A program made the position numbers and the translations under genes. DNA of 64,000 bases from Membranipora membranacea (taxonomy: Eukaryota > Bryozoa > Gymnolaemata > Cheilostomatida > Membraniporidae). Below are positions 34,693 through 49,200 of the stretch, piece after piece (position 1 is the stretch's first letter; the number at the start of each line of letters is the position of its first letter). The notes beneath the pieces are model-generated. The model did not search any database. It was not told the DNA's origin and saw only the letters and a program-made list of their open reading frames with translations. Location of the stretch: assembly GCA_914767715.1 (NCBI GenBank), contig OU612065.1, positions 12,028,001 to 12,092,000 on the forward strand. The letters run 5' to 3'.

Positions 34693-37600
34693 ATGTCTAT
34701 GAGCTCTGATGGTCAGTAATATCATTTCCTGCTCTTCTGGTCTTAAATAATCTTTGTGTTGGAGCAAGCTCAAATTTGTCTTGCTTTATCTCTTGTCTGC
34801 ACTACAACAAAAGTGATCTGACCATGTCAAGATATTGTATTACTAATGCTACACTGTGTCTGAGTTGTGAGTTGTTAGGCTCTAGCTACCGTGGGCAGGC
34901 CTGTGATAGACAGTTTTCTGAGCTCGTATTTATGTCTCAATTCGGAGTTGTCCTCTCTCCAGTTTGGTACTTTTAACCCACACCGCATAGAGAAGACCCG
35001 CTGAAAGAGGGTTATCTTGAGAACCGCTTATGATAGGATAAAAATGATTTTTGATTCAGAGTCTGCACCATTGAAAACCCTGTGAGACAGGGTTTCCAAA
35101 TCATTGGAGGCTTGAATGTTGATAAATCTTAATTTTAGTGACAAAACTCATGAAAATCTCTGCCAAATTGTCCGCAAAACAGGCAGAATATGCTATAATT
35201 GACTATCCAATTACTAAAATTATTTCCCAAATTATGTTCATATGAATTTTCAATGTTGCAGATTCTGAATCAAAAATAATTTTTATCCTATTATAAGCGG
35301 TTTTCAAGATAACCCTCTTTTCAGCACGTTTTTCCTATGCGGCGTGGGTTAAAAGTACCAAACTGGAGAGAGGACAACTCCGAATTGAGGCCTAAATCAG
35401 AGCTCAGAAAACTGTCTATACACATTATGTTTTCACTGAATCTGCCTATAAGTGTCGAGAAGTTGACAAGTTTTATATCATGATTTTTCTCATTCAGATG
35501 CCAACGTAAGTCTGCAGGACTCTGCTGGTCACTCTGAGTGGAGTCTACGTATGCGTGAACACTACAACAGAGAGATCCACAATATCAAACGCCAAAATCA
35601 GGAGTTGAAGAATGCCTACGACATGTCTCTGCGAGACTATAAACTGGCCTGTGAGGCCAGGAGTCACGCTCAAGGTCAGCTGAACATTGTCAAAACAGAG
35701 ATGGATAGTCTCAAGGTAGGTCTGAGAAATACAAAATCAAACTTGGCAGACAGATTTTGACGGGATCTGGTAAAACGGCGGCAAGGTTTTATTGCAATAC
35801 TTCTTCTATATTGACACTGTCAGACCTAGGAATTGAATTTATAACTGTGGCTGAATATTGGACAAATTCAATGTTGTCTGAATAAAAGAATTTGGTGTAC
35901 CACTCCTTCAGACGGCATGCGGGGGGGGGGGGTGGGGGTTGACCTCACAGAGAATGTTTTGGGTCTTGCTCACCTCGTTGGTTATTGAGTTACAAAGACT
36001 ACACTCCCTCTATCATTCCGCCTGTGTTGCCGACGTGCTGGGAGTGTTTGGTAAAAACTCTTCATTAACTCACAGTCAAAAGCTCACTTGGCTGCCAATC
36101 CTAAAAAAACTTAATTGGATTAATCATTTCACTTAAAATATCCAGGGTCTTTTTCAGGCCATTTTTTAAAAATCAGATCATTGGACAATTACATTTAGAT
36201 AAATAAGGCAAACAAGTCTTTATATAAACTTATTTTAAATCAAGAAATTATAATAGTGCTGCTTAATTTGTGGCCGTTGCCAAAAGAGAAATTTCCCTTA
36301 CTAGCCTCCCTTTATTTGTATATTTTAATCTTACATTGTATTTTACTTTTACATAAGCCCGATTCAACCACGTTTATTCCATTAGACCATATACTGTATG
36401 TAGCTAGTAGTTGGGATTTTCTCTCATGTTTGCCATTAATGGTACATTACAGCGACAGTACGTTACAGCGACCTTTTTACTTACAGGTACATGCTAGTAA
36501 AATGGAGAGTGAGAATAACCTATACAAACAACAACAGTATGAGAGCAATGACTTACTCAAGAAAATGTATGACGACCAGGTGGATCTGTGAGTATGAATT
36601 TCAGACAACTCGAGCAGTGCCTTCTCTATATCACCGGTACTACTAGTGTTATATGCGTGTTGGTCAGAGGGCCGCAGTCAATAGAGCTAATACTTGAGTA
36701 CCGAGCTGTGAGCTGTATGGTGTAGTGATAGGTAGCCATGGGAAAAAGTCAAACAAGTCCTGCCAATTATCACAATAAGCTTGCTGCTATGAGTTCAAAT
36801 TTTACTGCCTTCTTCAGGGGCTTTCTTTGACAAATTGATCAAAGATGTAGGTTTCCATAATTCTTCCAAAGTTAGTCTCACTTACATCTGAAAAATAATG
36901 GTTCTAAATATGGACCTTCAATGTTTGTCATGAGACAGATGATTGTAAACGAAAATGCCCAGACACTCGGCTTGTGCACATTCTATGATGTCAGGTCTGA
37001 GATAAAGGCTAACTGTCAGTGATTACAGACGAAGCAGAGTCTGTCTGTATGTGCCAGTCTCTGTGTCGCCCCAAAAAGTGCCACAATTAATTTATAAATA
37101 TGATTGGTTAGATCATGATCGTTTTTAATTCCGCCTGTTAAAATCTGCGGCAACAAAGCTCCAATCTGGCAGACTTTGTGGTGTACGGGTAACTTATGAT
37201 AGTATTTGAATCTGTATCAGTCTTTCTATCTTGCATTGTGGTCCGGTTCATTTCCTTACATCTCACCCTCAAAGTTCGGCCTGGCAAAACCACCTTTGGA
37301 GTGACAAACCCACAGATTGGGTGCTTGGGTATCAAATTATTATTTACTCCAAAACTTGACCACATAATGATTTGTGTGATTTCTCTTGTGAAATTATTGT
37401 TTGTTACTTTATCTTCCTTGATCTTATCATAGTCTGTTGTCGCCTTTCAGAAACAACACATTGAAGAACCAGTTAGAACAGTATAGGAAGATGTATGAGA
37501 CAAAGTGTGACGAATTATCAAAGGTCAGTGTTGGTCACTATTCCCTGACCAGATAAGCGTTCCCACGCCACGCTGTGACTCCTTACCTCAACTCCTCTCT

Positions 37601-40600
37601 GTGACATGGCCTTGGAATTATTTTCAAAATAAGGCTTAGACTTAATAATTTAGATTGAGTTTCAAATTGAACTGACTTCATGTCAGTCAGAAACTCAATA
37701 GACAAGACTGTATGACAGAGCCAGACCTTATTCCGTAGTATGGGTTTGATGGGTGCATGTGGCGTGAGAAACTCTGCAGGGCTCATTCATATGATGACAG
37801 TTTATCAGTCATTGACTCTATATTATGGTGGATATGTCTAATATGCTAATTTCGGCTGATGCCATAACCAGCCAATAAATAATCTGATAGCATTGTACCA
37901 ATGCTGTGTCTGACACTTTACTCTTCTCTGTAGATGGTACAGGAGTTTGATCAGAAGCAGGCATCATTTCGATCTCAATGCACATCTGCTATTCAGAAGT
38001 GGCAGAGTGTTGTCAAAGAAAATATGCTACTTGAAGACTCCAATCGCTCTATTAGACATGACAAAGATGAGGTGAGAATCGTACATCTCATGAGGTGTAC
38101 CGTATGGTGGCGTCCTTCGGCGATCAAATAATATCTTCTATCAGATGTAGTGATTGTGCTTATCAGGCCCATTTTGGCCCTTTGCACTATTAAATTGTAA
38201 ATTTTGACCCCTGTCAAGTTTTGTGGTCAAACCTGCCCTACTGGTGCGGTCAAATGAATATTTAACACTGTGACATGTATGTGGCTTCGTTTCCTTATGG
38301 CCTTCATTGATTGCCCATAACATGACATTAGTTTTGAAATAAAGAGCCTATTAGCACTTTTAATCTCAATGTCATTGCTACAGCTTAGTACCACCCAAAT
38401 ACTGCCCTCCTTCATTCCTATATACACTATAAACTTATAACATTTATGAGAATGACAGAAGGCCTACAGCAATCTAAAAATGGATAGAGTTCTAGACCAC
38501 TGTTGAGTGATAGTTATAAGGGATACAGTTAGGATGATATCACAGAGTAAGGATATCCTCACTCTTACTGTGATGATATACTGCTCTACCACTCAACATG
38601 GTTTTACCTAGCCTTGTCACGTGGCTATTTTTTTGGTTTGGGAAATAGCCACGTAAACAGTGTGATAGGCTATGTTTTACCTGGCTAAGGCTCTATTCCT
38701 GCGAAGATAACAATCCATGAACTCGATATGGAGTAATACCATTGTGATAAACTAATTTCACATTGCGGTAATGAGCATTTGAAGTCAGCTCTGCTTGGTC
38801 ACCATCAAAGTTGAGACTGAGAGCATCTTGCACCTCCTGCTAGAACAGAATAAGGGTACCAGTGTGATTAGGTGTGTGTGGAAGTTAGACACGGCAGACT
38901 TCAGACAACGCTTATTGTGTGCTGGTATCAACATCACAATGACAAACTTTCATTCACCTCCCACAGCCGATAGCATTGCCTGTCATATCAAACCTAACAT
39001 CTTACATGGAACGACTTATATTTCAGCTGGCAAAAGATCTGGCTAATCTGCGCAAATTAAAGGACCATGAAGCAGCAGTTCTACGTCGGGAGAAGGAGGA
39101 ACACTATCAGAACCACAGTATGGTCATGTCAGAGCGTGATAATGTACTTAAAGAGTTAGAATCGCTCACTGAACGCATCTCCTCAGCTAATAGCAAGGTA
39201 CCTGTAAATTAGCTTGGAACTTATTATGTATTGATTGCGGGAATAAATGCTTCCTGTGTCAAACATTCTCTCTTCAGTCCAATCTGAGAAGTGACGTATT
39301 TAGGAATGGTCTTATCTTCATAATATATGTCTACGATGTTCATGTAGGGATATATGATATGGAAACCATTATTTCAATCCATGAAAGGTTAGAACGTTAT
39401 TTCAATCTATTAAAGTATTCTATTAAATGTTCATAATTCTTTTCTGCGAGGTGCTCTGGGCAGTGAGAGTAGAAAGAAACAGTTTTTATGTTAATCCCAT
39501 AGTTCACGCCTAGATTGTGGTTTGTTTGGTGTGTCTAGACATGGTTTTCCATTTTCTTTGACGGCGCCACTATAAACATGGAAAAATATAGTTAATCTCT
39601 TATTGTATATAATTTCTCAATGTTCAATGCCATACTTGAGTACACTTGCATGTGGAAGGGAGGGATGGAGGTGGTCTAATTAATTGTAAAAAAAAGCACT
39701 TGTAGTCTGTAGCGTAAAAATGAGAACTAGATTTAAATCTAGGCATTCTTTGTCTGTTATTGTTGTGATTTTTTGATGAGTCAGTACTTTTGTGGGCCTA
39801 CAATAATGCAAATCAGCTTGTTTCTTTCTCTCTTCATTCCACATTTCATCTCAGATACATGTTTAACATTTTTAAAACTACTGTAAAATGTTTCCTGATT
39901 TCCTCATTTCAAGGTTGACCACCTTGAACAGGAGAAAAGACATAACCTGGACATGATAGCAACATATCAACATGAGATTCAATCAGCCCTACAAGGACGA
40001 GACGCCGCTCAGAGGCACATGAGACAACTGTCTGATTGTGTTAAGGAGATGCTGAAAGAGTCGGACAACGGCCAAACAATGGACTCTACTCTGAGTCTCT
40101 ACCTGAGCAACGTTTCCCAACAGAGGCCGTATGTACCTATAATCTTATTTATTTCTCTTTTAGTTGTTTATCATATCGTGTCGTTGATTTCGATCTGAAC
40201 ACCGGATTATTGTCAGTGTAGAATTGCGGTATGGGGAGTTGCTTGCTCTGGCAAACGTCGTTGAATGCTTTGAAAGTTTCTGACATAGTCATATTTGGCT
40301 CATAAACCGGCTATCTGTTGTCTCAGTATATTGGGCTGGCCAGACCTTGTGGTAATTTAAATTAAAACTTATATTAAGACTTCCACGTATCAATTTAGAA
40401 TGGAATGGTTGAAATTGGCCATTTAAAACTCAATATTTTACTGAAAGCGTTGTCATAGTCATGTTGTTTTAGAGCAGAAAAGTAAAAAGCAAATACATCA
40501 TACCTTTCTAAATTTATTGTGGCCCATAGGTACCAACTTTAAATTTGGCCATCTTCCCAAAGTCAAAAGTTTCTAGTCCTCTTTATCTCATAATGAATTA

Positions 40601-43244
40601 AAGCTTAGTCTCTTTACTTTGGCTCTTTTTTTGACTAACTACAACACATGAATTCTGTGGTGCCCCCTCAAATCCCCTACACTGATTTTGATAGCTCTCG
40701 ATATCACGATAATAAGTCTGCGCCTGTCAACAGAGCATACACTAGAGCAACAACATGTTGTTTTTGATCGTTTTATCACGAGCTATAAAAACTTGTTCAT
40801 CACTGGAATATCAAATGAAAGATGAAACTGAGCGCTGTTCGTATGTTTGTCTCATAATGCAGCAGGCAGCGGGATGTGTGTGTGTGTGCGCGCGGGCGAG
40901 TGTAATAAAGTCAGCCATCAGTAACGAATTACCTGGATGGAGGTTAAGATTTGACCTTTTGTTATGAGTGTTGCCTTGTTCTGTTTATATCCATAATATA
41001 ACCTGTTCTAGCTATATTATACGCTAGCTGACAGTTGAGCGAAGCACCCGTTGTGAGTGATAAGACGTGCTCATTTACTGCTGCCTGTCTGCTGTGGATT
41101 TAAGTTGGGTCAGCATATAAAAGCTACTCTTCTGCGTAATGTTGGTAGTCTAGAGATGAAAATTTCACAGCTATATGATCGAGGATAGCCAGTTGCAGCA
41201 GGATGAAAAACAACTCGTCAATCAAATATACACCATATAAAGCTGACGGATCTAGAATGGACTAAACCAGTTGCGCTGTCAATATCTTTACCCAAAACAG
41301 ATATATCTATATATATATATATACGCTCAACAATCAACATGCTACAGCAAATCAAGCAGATTGAGGATTTTTTCAGAAATGATACTTGTGAAGGAGAGCA
41401 GATGAGATACCCGGCTCAGCCTTACGAGATGAAGGAAGCTGTTAATGATTCTCACTCATCTAAAGAAACAGAGATGCTTAAAAAGGAGATATGTTCTCTC
41501 CGCAAAGAACTCGCAGGTAAACTTGTGTAACATGGACAACGCACATTTCTCAGTGGTTTAAAGTTTACCGTTGGCACGACTCAAATTTGTGATTGCCAGT
41601 CTCCGCTGGCATCCTAACCTAACCCGGACGTAATTGAAAATCTTCAAACTTTATTATCCTTTGATTCACAGAACAACAACTACTTTGCCTCAACATCTTC
41701 CTATAATTGAAGTTTTCTTGCCAGCATCTTAGTACATGGATACTTTAGCAGACTATCCAGTGAGACTGACACTGTTTTTCATTCCATTCAGAAATTTCAT
41801 GGGAATTTTACACTGACTGGAGTGTTGAGGCAGTGGCTAATAGAATTAAAGATCACAGCTGGAATTCTAATCAACTCTTTGCTTGGGGCTTTTTATGTCA
41901 AAGTAGTAGTGGTTTTGTAGGTTAATTTTATTGCTCCATAGACATACGTTGGCACAGATCAAATAAAATGGGTTTTGGGTATCACAAAGTACAAATGCAG
42001 TAGGCCTGTGTGCTGCACCGGACCATTCAGTTAAAGTAACATCCTGTCCTTTTAAATTGACAATGTATCTCATAATACTGTCAGCTGGTCATCAGTAGAG
42101 TACAAACTGTATGGTTCAATTTTTTGACACCAACCTCGCAACTCAGCCTGAGAAGTATTCCATTCACGTAGCCTGGATCCCTGTTTTCCATCCAAATCAG
42201 GGTTTAGTAGTGTGTGTAAGGTCATACACTAGTGGGTAGGAGGTTTAGAAAACAGTTTTCCCATCATACCCCATTATCCTCAGTAGAGAGTTGGTCAAAA
42301 CCTAGCGAAACAATCAAGGCATTATAAGGATTTGTGAAACTAGGAACAAAATGAAACTCAAATTATCTTGTATTTAACCCAAACAGAAGCGAAGACCGAG
42401 GCCAGTGTGAGTATAAACAGACGAGACTGGGCATTCATTGAGCGTGATAAGATAGTACAGGAGCGAGAGAGTATACGTAAGCAGTGTGATGAGCTGAGAC
42501 GCGAGAGAGATCGAGCGGTTAGCTACCATGCTGAGGAGCTGCGTACTCTAGACGAACTCAAGAGATTCAAGATCGCCACCTCCAAAGAGCTTCAAGATAT
42601 GAGGTTGGTATGCTGATGTGGATAGTTTGGGTTTGTTGAGGGCGGGGATGGGACTGCAGCTGCATATTGAAATGAGATTGCCTCAGCATTTACTATTTTC
42701 TCTATTTGCTAGGAAAACATAACATCCCATGTCTTTGCCTATTTAGACAAAGACTTTTCACAACTTAGCAATTCTGCTCCAGCTCATAAGAAAGAATATA
42801 ATGTCCTGTTAGTAGGACTTTCCTGTACTTCTGAATACAGCATGTTATTTTTCATGAGGCGCTCAGCTCAGCTGATTACCCTTTGATAATTCACGTTCCG
42901 CTGATCATCTATATAAAATAGTCAACAAGATCTCCGTTGCTTGGCAACTTTTTTCAGATCTCTATTTCTATACATCATGATCTAGTTTTTAACTTCAGTG
43001 TCATGGGCCATGAGTCGCAAACCTAGCAATTAATCATTTTTACCCAGGCACCTGGCTCACTAACCTTTGCTTACACTTTTCAATCTGATCAAAACCAATA
43101 ATATTGATCTACTTTATGTTATGTAGAGAGAAGCTGGAGAAAGAAGAACGTAAGAACCAGTTGGATTGTCAGAATAACAGTCGCGACTCTGCCATTGATA
43201 ATGATTTCCAAGATTGGGATACAGAAACGATGGACTTTGAGATT
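34693..43244 (+). CDS. DLG5: DLG5 exons 1-10: coiled-coil region
   Basis: Residues about 1-481. Almost all is charged heptad-type sequence. Near the end lie INRRDWAFIERDKIVQERES and LRRERDRAVS, followed in exon 10 by RDSAIDNDFQDWDTE. All three are landmarks at the same place, just before PDZ1, in animal DLG5. Donor choice at the end of exon 7 is open: GTATGT at 40129 is stronger but leaves phase 2, while GTACCT at 40133 leaves phase 0 and fits exon 8. Confidence 0.85.
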
Positions 43245-46200
43245 GTAAGTGGTACTCTGCAGCGTGGTCTCAAAAGTTTACGTTTTTGTGACTTAATCGG
43301 CCCCCCCCCCCCTGTTGTAAAACTAATGTTTTGTGGTACTTATTGACCTTAGTGCATTCATTCATTGCTCTTTCAGCCAAAACAACTTTCTTTTCATGTT
43401 CTAATTTCGCTCACTGTGACAGGGTTGTTAGCGACTAGCTTTGTTAATCTTCCATAAAGGCCCTCTTGTATTACCTGGATCGTATTTCTTTCCTCCATTT
43501 CATGTAAGGGTCATGTGTTTGATCTGCTGGGGTGGGTGTTATCGCTGCTTTTTCCCGTTTTATGTTATGAAACAGCTGTAGCAGTGCTGTAGTTTTTTGG
43601 CTGCTAGCCATCACAGCATCAAACTTGATTAACTTATTTTTGTAAAAAAAGCATATTGACAGTAGGAGCCTGGTTGTGATCACTTTGTTGTACCTGATTC
43701 TTGTTTTGACCTGATGTCATCCGTGCTGCCAACTTGAAATGAGACTTTGTAGGCTAATTTTATCATGATCTTGTTTTCTATATAATTTATAGGATGTATC
43801 CGGCGGGCAGCACACAGACCTGGGTATTGACATATCATACGGAGGCGGGGACGCCTCTGAGGCCAGTCTCTATGTTAACTCTATCATCAGAGGCAGTCCA
43901 TGTGAAGGCAAACTCAGGTAACCATAATATACCTCTCATCTGAATCATCAGTATAACACCAGTATACACTGATGCTTAGTACACGCCTAGCCTAGCTCAG
44001 TACATACTTTTCAAAGAAAGCGATCTTGTGTGACTTTGGTGGTTTTCTCCCACACCCAATGTCAACAAAGTTGACCTTGATGACTGATTTATTTATATGA
44101 GCTAGCAGATCGATTACAGAGTGCTTGATTGCCTATTGTAAGGCTTGCCTATTGTAAGCTTGCCCAGTCTATTTTCCGACAGAATTGACAGTACTCCTGA
44201 CACTACCTTATTTCCATAACAATGAGATTAACAGACTCTCTCACTCTCATATCCTGGCCGTCTGTGATTAAACAGGCAACTATATAATAGGTTTTCCACA
44301 CTTCAGTCAGTACCAGGCTGTACACAGCGGTACCAGGAATAGTTCAGCTGATTTAAGATGATAGTTCTGCCAGACAAAGCACTGAGTATCATATCAAAGA
44401 TTATAAATACTCATTGATCATATGGTGTTTCAGATATATTTGGACATGTATTGATAAGATAGTGCTATATTTAGCTGAGACGTTGACATTTATGACTGGT
44501 GTTTTGGTTGCCCCTGTCAAACAATTGATTAGAAGCTGTGGTTGAAAGCAGCTGGGTTTAGCCTTACAATGTGTCATACTGGCCCATCCTAAAGAGGGTG
44601 ATGATAGGTGGTCTGGGTTTGTTTTGGTTATGTAACTAATTCTGATCTCCTTCCTGCTGTACTTCAGTGCTCCCCACCCCCATGAGTTTGAACTCTGATC
44701 TAACTGATGAGTCGTGTTTTGACCTAAGTTCGGTAAAGGGTTATAGTTGTAAGAAAGGATACACCTCCATGTTGGCAGGTAACGAACAAACCACCGGAGT
44801 GGTTGATCACAATATGATCATGTGATCTGTTTCTTTTCTTCGTTATAGACTAAATGATGTACTTCTTCGTGTGAATAACGTAGATGTAGCTAACGCTTCA
44901 AAAGAGACGGTTATGGAAGCAATGAAAGCAGCCTCCAATATTGTCAATCTCAGAATCAGGCGCAAGAAACACATCGGCAGATTCAACATCTCAGTAGATT
45001 TAACACTAAACAAAAGAGGTCTGTACTGTTATTTCGATTGAATCCATCTGACAACTATCTATTTGGTGGTTGATGAATCATCCCAAAGCGATATCATAGA
45101 TGTAATGGGAGAAAAGTGATTTCATCAGGAAGCATCTCCCTGATTCCTTGCTTAGCTTGCTTGGGATTGCCAACAATATGGGCCACCTGTTCTGTGGTTG
45201 ACCGAACGATAGATTTTGATGAAAAGGAAAATTAGTTTTGGTTCATTTTTGATTAGTTTATGAGCCGCATTCTGCCCCAACTTCCGTTACTTAGTTTCAC
45301 TAAGTTGAACAGCTTATCGATGAATTAGTAAACAACCCTTGATATGTTATGTTATAGATACACAAATAGTATGATTTTACTGTGTGGCCTAAATATAGAA
45401 TAGACCTCTGATATACAGATCGGATCGTTTATTATTAGTTGTAAAATTACAGATCCAGGTTTGCATCTAGAAAGTGGAGTATATATCAGCAAGATATCTC
45501 CTGGCTCGCCCCTCGCAAAAGAAGGAAACATAGCTGTTGGTGATCGTGTACTGTCAGTCAACAATAAATCTGTCGAACATAAATCAGCTAAGGTTTGTCA
45601 TTTTCCATTTTAAACTTGGCTTTTATGTTTTATTTTTCAATCGTCTAACTAGCGGTATATCATAATTAAAAAATTTGAACCAGATGTTAGACTATCTTGC
45701 TTGTCTTTACTCTAGATGCCGTAGGGTAAGCAAGCGAAACTCTTTTGAATACAAGTGCTTCTAATATGAAACTGATAAAGATGAAAGCAGGTGAAACTTT
45801 GTAACTACCTGACACTACATAACCTTTATAAGATACACGTATGCTTGTACCAACATTACTTATAATTTATATTAACCATGTCCATTGATCTACTTGGTGC
45901 TCACGATAAATTAATTTTTTTTCTACCTATCAAGGATGTGATGAAGATGATTGAAAGCTCAGGTGAATCAGTTGTTTTAAATGTTGGTAAATATGGCGTA
46001 ATGCCGACGGACAGCGTTTCTAACACATCATCCAACAATGGCGGTACCATTAACCAGGGTTTATTTGAAAGGTTTAAATCCAAGTTGAAAGGCAGTGAGA
46101 AAAATGGAACAGGTGAGCAGGATGAATTTATTGAAACAATAACAAACATTGCCGATATGTCTTTTCATGCTATCAAACTTTGCTGTCTATTAGTAATATC

Positions 46201-49200
46201 TGGAACATCACCAAAGTTGCATCTAGGTAGATGTGGGCTCTGTAATTTTTACATTTGGAATCTTTGCAAAAACAGTAGATGGACAGCACTGGTCGTGTAT
46301 GGTTACAAGTTAGCGACCTTGTTGTAGTGGCTAACGGGTATAAAGGGTATAAATTATAGAGCAGCGCCATAAACAAGGCTAGCTTCTACCTGTCTGTCAG
46401 CACCAATAGATCTGATTGGTCAGTTTGATGATTGCAGCCTGGATATAAGTAGAATATTACTTCCCTGTTTGTGTAGTGCAACGCCCAAAGTGTGATAGAG
46501 CCTTAATTGATGATGATTGTAGATGAGAAAATTTGAGTAAAGATTAATTACTTATGTGTTGAAATGATGAGCATCATGTTGGCAACTACCCCATAGGGCT
46601 TGTTTGATTCTAATTACTACAGAAGTAGCTCTCGGACAGATTTACTGTCAGTGACCTCTCTGTATTAAGCTGCCCTTACTACACAAATTCACTACTCTTA
46701 GTATAACTTCCGGCTTGATTTTATACTGTCCTAACACTGAAAATAGCCACAGCAAAATCATAACATGAACCCTTGCATAATCAAACATGGTGAGAGTTTG
46801 TGATTTTTGGAAAAGCCTACTAGATATGCGAAGGGTTGTACGATTAATGTACATGGCTGACCTCCAGGAGCTGTTGATGTTGTGTATTGAAACTATGGTT
46901 GCATCTATAAAGGACATCGCTAACGATTACTTGTCCGACTATCATCACCTCTCATTTTCAAAAGTTGTTCATCTCTATTTACAGGAAAGAGGCACAAACT
47001 GATTCCAAACTATATCAAAACATTCAAACCAAGTACGAACGATGAAGATGATGATGAATCAGACACTCTCAAGGTATGATAATCTCACTTGTTCTTCATT
47101 TTCTGATGACTGAATATCACTGTGCTCAAACTTGATTTTGAGAGCCCGGTTGAAGGGGTCATTACCTGTTATTTGGCAGAGTGACAAGGCCCCCTCTACC
47201 CCCAAACCCTGCCCAATGAATCACTGTCACTGATCAAGAACTGTATCTGACCAAGAAGAATCTTTGTTTTATGTTTTTCTCATTTACCATTTTTGTATCC
47301 TGCTCATTGTTATCAATAATTTATTTGCACAGTTACGTACAGAAAATGTGATGAAAGTTCTTGACGAGATAAACAGACAACACGGAGAAGGTACCGGGAC
47401 ATGGCCTCGTGGTACTGAGGGTGTTGAGGTGTCCACAAATGGCACTGTTACTGTAAAACCCCGTCCAGCTTACAAACCTGTCATACCTGAGACCTTTGTA
47501 GCACATAACCAGGTGAGTTAGGGACTGAAATCGGCTTGTGAACATTGACATGAACTTGATGATCACAACCTTCATCACAAGTTAAGACCTCTAGCGATTG
47601 TGTTCTTTTTGGTTCACTTTTTTGCTGAGCACCTTTTACTTGTGATTTATGTTTAAGGTAGACAGTTTATAATATACTAATATTATAAAAGCAGCTGTAT
47701 AACAATTATACCACTACCAGTATACGTAGATTGGTACTGAGTTGGGTATGACCTGCATAGATCTACTTTCTCATCCTGATCTTGGTTTGCGATATGCAGG
47801 TGCCTCCCAAATCTATCACACCTACTGGTGCTGATCTCTCCCCACGGAGAACTTCACCTGTGGTTAAGTGAATTTACCAGCTGTGTGTGGAATCATTTGC
47901 AGGTGTACTCCAGACCAAGACACAACAGTGGAGATTATCAACTGCGAGACACAGAGAAAAGACCATCACAGCACCCCAACCGGCATAGTTACATACCACC
48001 TAGCAGCATCAGTCAAGCTAGATCACCTATCGATAAAATGGGAGTCGCTTCACCCAATATGTATGGGCCAAGAGTTCAGACTCTCCCTAATGGAAACGGG
48101 TAAGTTTATAACAAAGAACAGCCATACTGTACATATACAATACTGTACATTTGTGTAACTAATACTCCGATCAGCTGATTATTAGAAAAGTGAACTTTAC
48201 ATCTCATGTTCATGGATATCATTGTCACATTTGTTTTACATTGCAGGAATCGTAGACCTGTTCCGAGAGAAACAGCGAATAAGTCACGATCACTGCCTGG
48301 TGGACAACACCTTCCGGGTGGTCCTCATCAGCCTGCCAGGAGCAGACCATTCTACCCATCTAACAGTTACCACCCAGATAACACAAACCCTCTGGCTAAA
48401 TCACTCGACAACAAAGTTCTGGAGTTGAAAGCTGTGTATAATGGTAAGTATCTATTTGATGTGTGGGGGGGGGGGTGCTCTCAAGAAAGGTTGTCTGTAT
48501 TGAAGCAGGTGGTCAAAGTAATTACTTACTTGCTCATCGGAAACGCTGTCTGGCATACGCCTTTGTATTTCATCATGCTGATTAGTGTAAATGAGATGGA
48601 CATACTGTTATAATTATCTACTACTTACACCAGTCATAAACTACCTACATATTGCATGCATAGTAAACAAGGCTATCAATTCTACCTACGCTCAACATCA
48701 CAATAGATACACGCTGCCCATAATTAGCGGTGCTCTCAGTCAGGTAGCACTAAGATATGGTCTTAGAAAACATAGCGTGCTGACATTACAGATTTTATAT
48801 TAAAAAATATGTAGAGAAAGAGGGGGTGTATGTACTATATTATCTTTGAGAGATTCTGTTGACTTCTTGGTTAGAAGAAAAAATGTTTATTTGTTGATGA
48901 TGAACTGTGATTATTGCTGTTGATTATTTCACAAAGGTACCATAATAATTAAGACTGAAGAGCAATCGATATATACATATAGCTTTATGGACATGTACAA
49001 CATTACGACATGTACAACATGTTACGATTCATCATCCCACTTTGGTTTCATCATGATTTTTGTGATAAAGTCTTTATATCAGAAAACAAGCACTGAGTCA
49101 CGTTCTTATAACTAAGGTTTCATTGCTCATGAAACCTTACAATCTTCCTGTTAAGAAACAACCAAACAACATAATACTACCAATACTATACTTTTAGCAA

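Noticed and set aside
35924-35938. Poly(G)/poly(C) runs (also near 18386, 43302, 48465, 60708) as features
   Set aside because: Simple homopolymers, prone to sequencing error; they lie in introns or intergenic DNA and do not alter any gene model here.
35939-36136. Possible remnant of a reverse-transcriptase C-terminus (LTWLPILKKLNW)
   Set aside because: The resemblance to the LINE phrase for this region is too short, and flanking frames are full of stops.
41171-41239. Extra DLG5 exon
   Set aside because: Phase fits exon 7, but it ends in a stop with no donor, and the acceptor has a poor pyrimidine tract; kept only as an isoform idea.
49113-49137. AAGGTTTCAT...ATGAAACCTT palindrome
   Set aside because: No flanking direct repeat and no second copy in the window.
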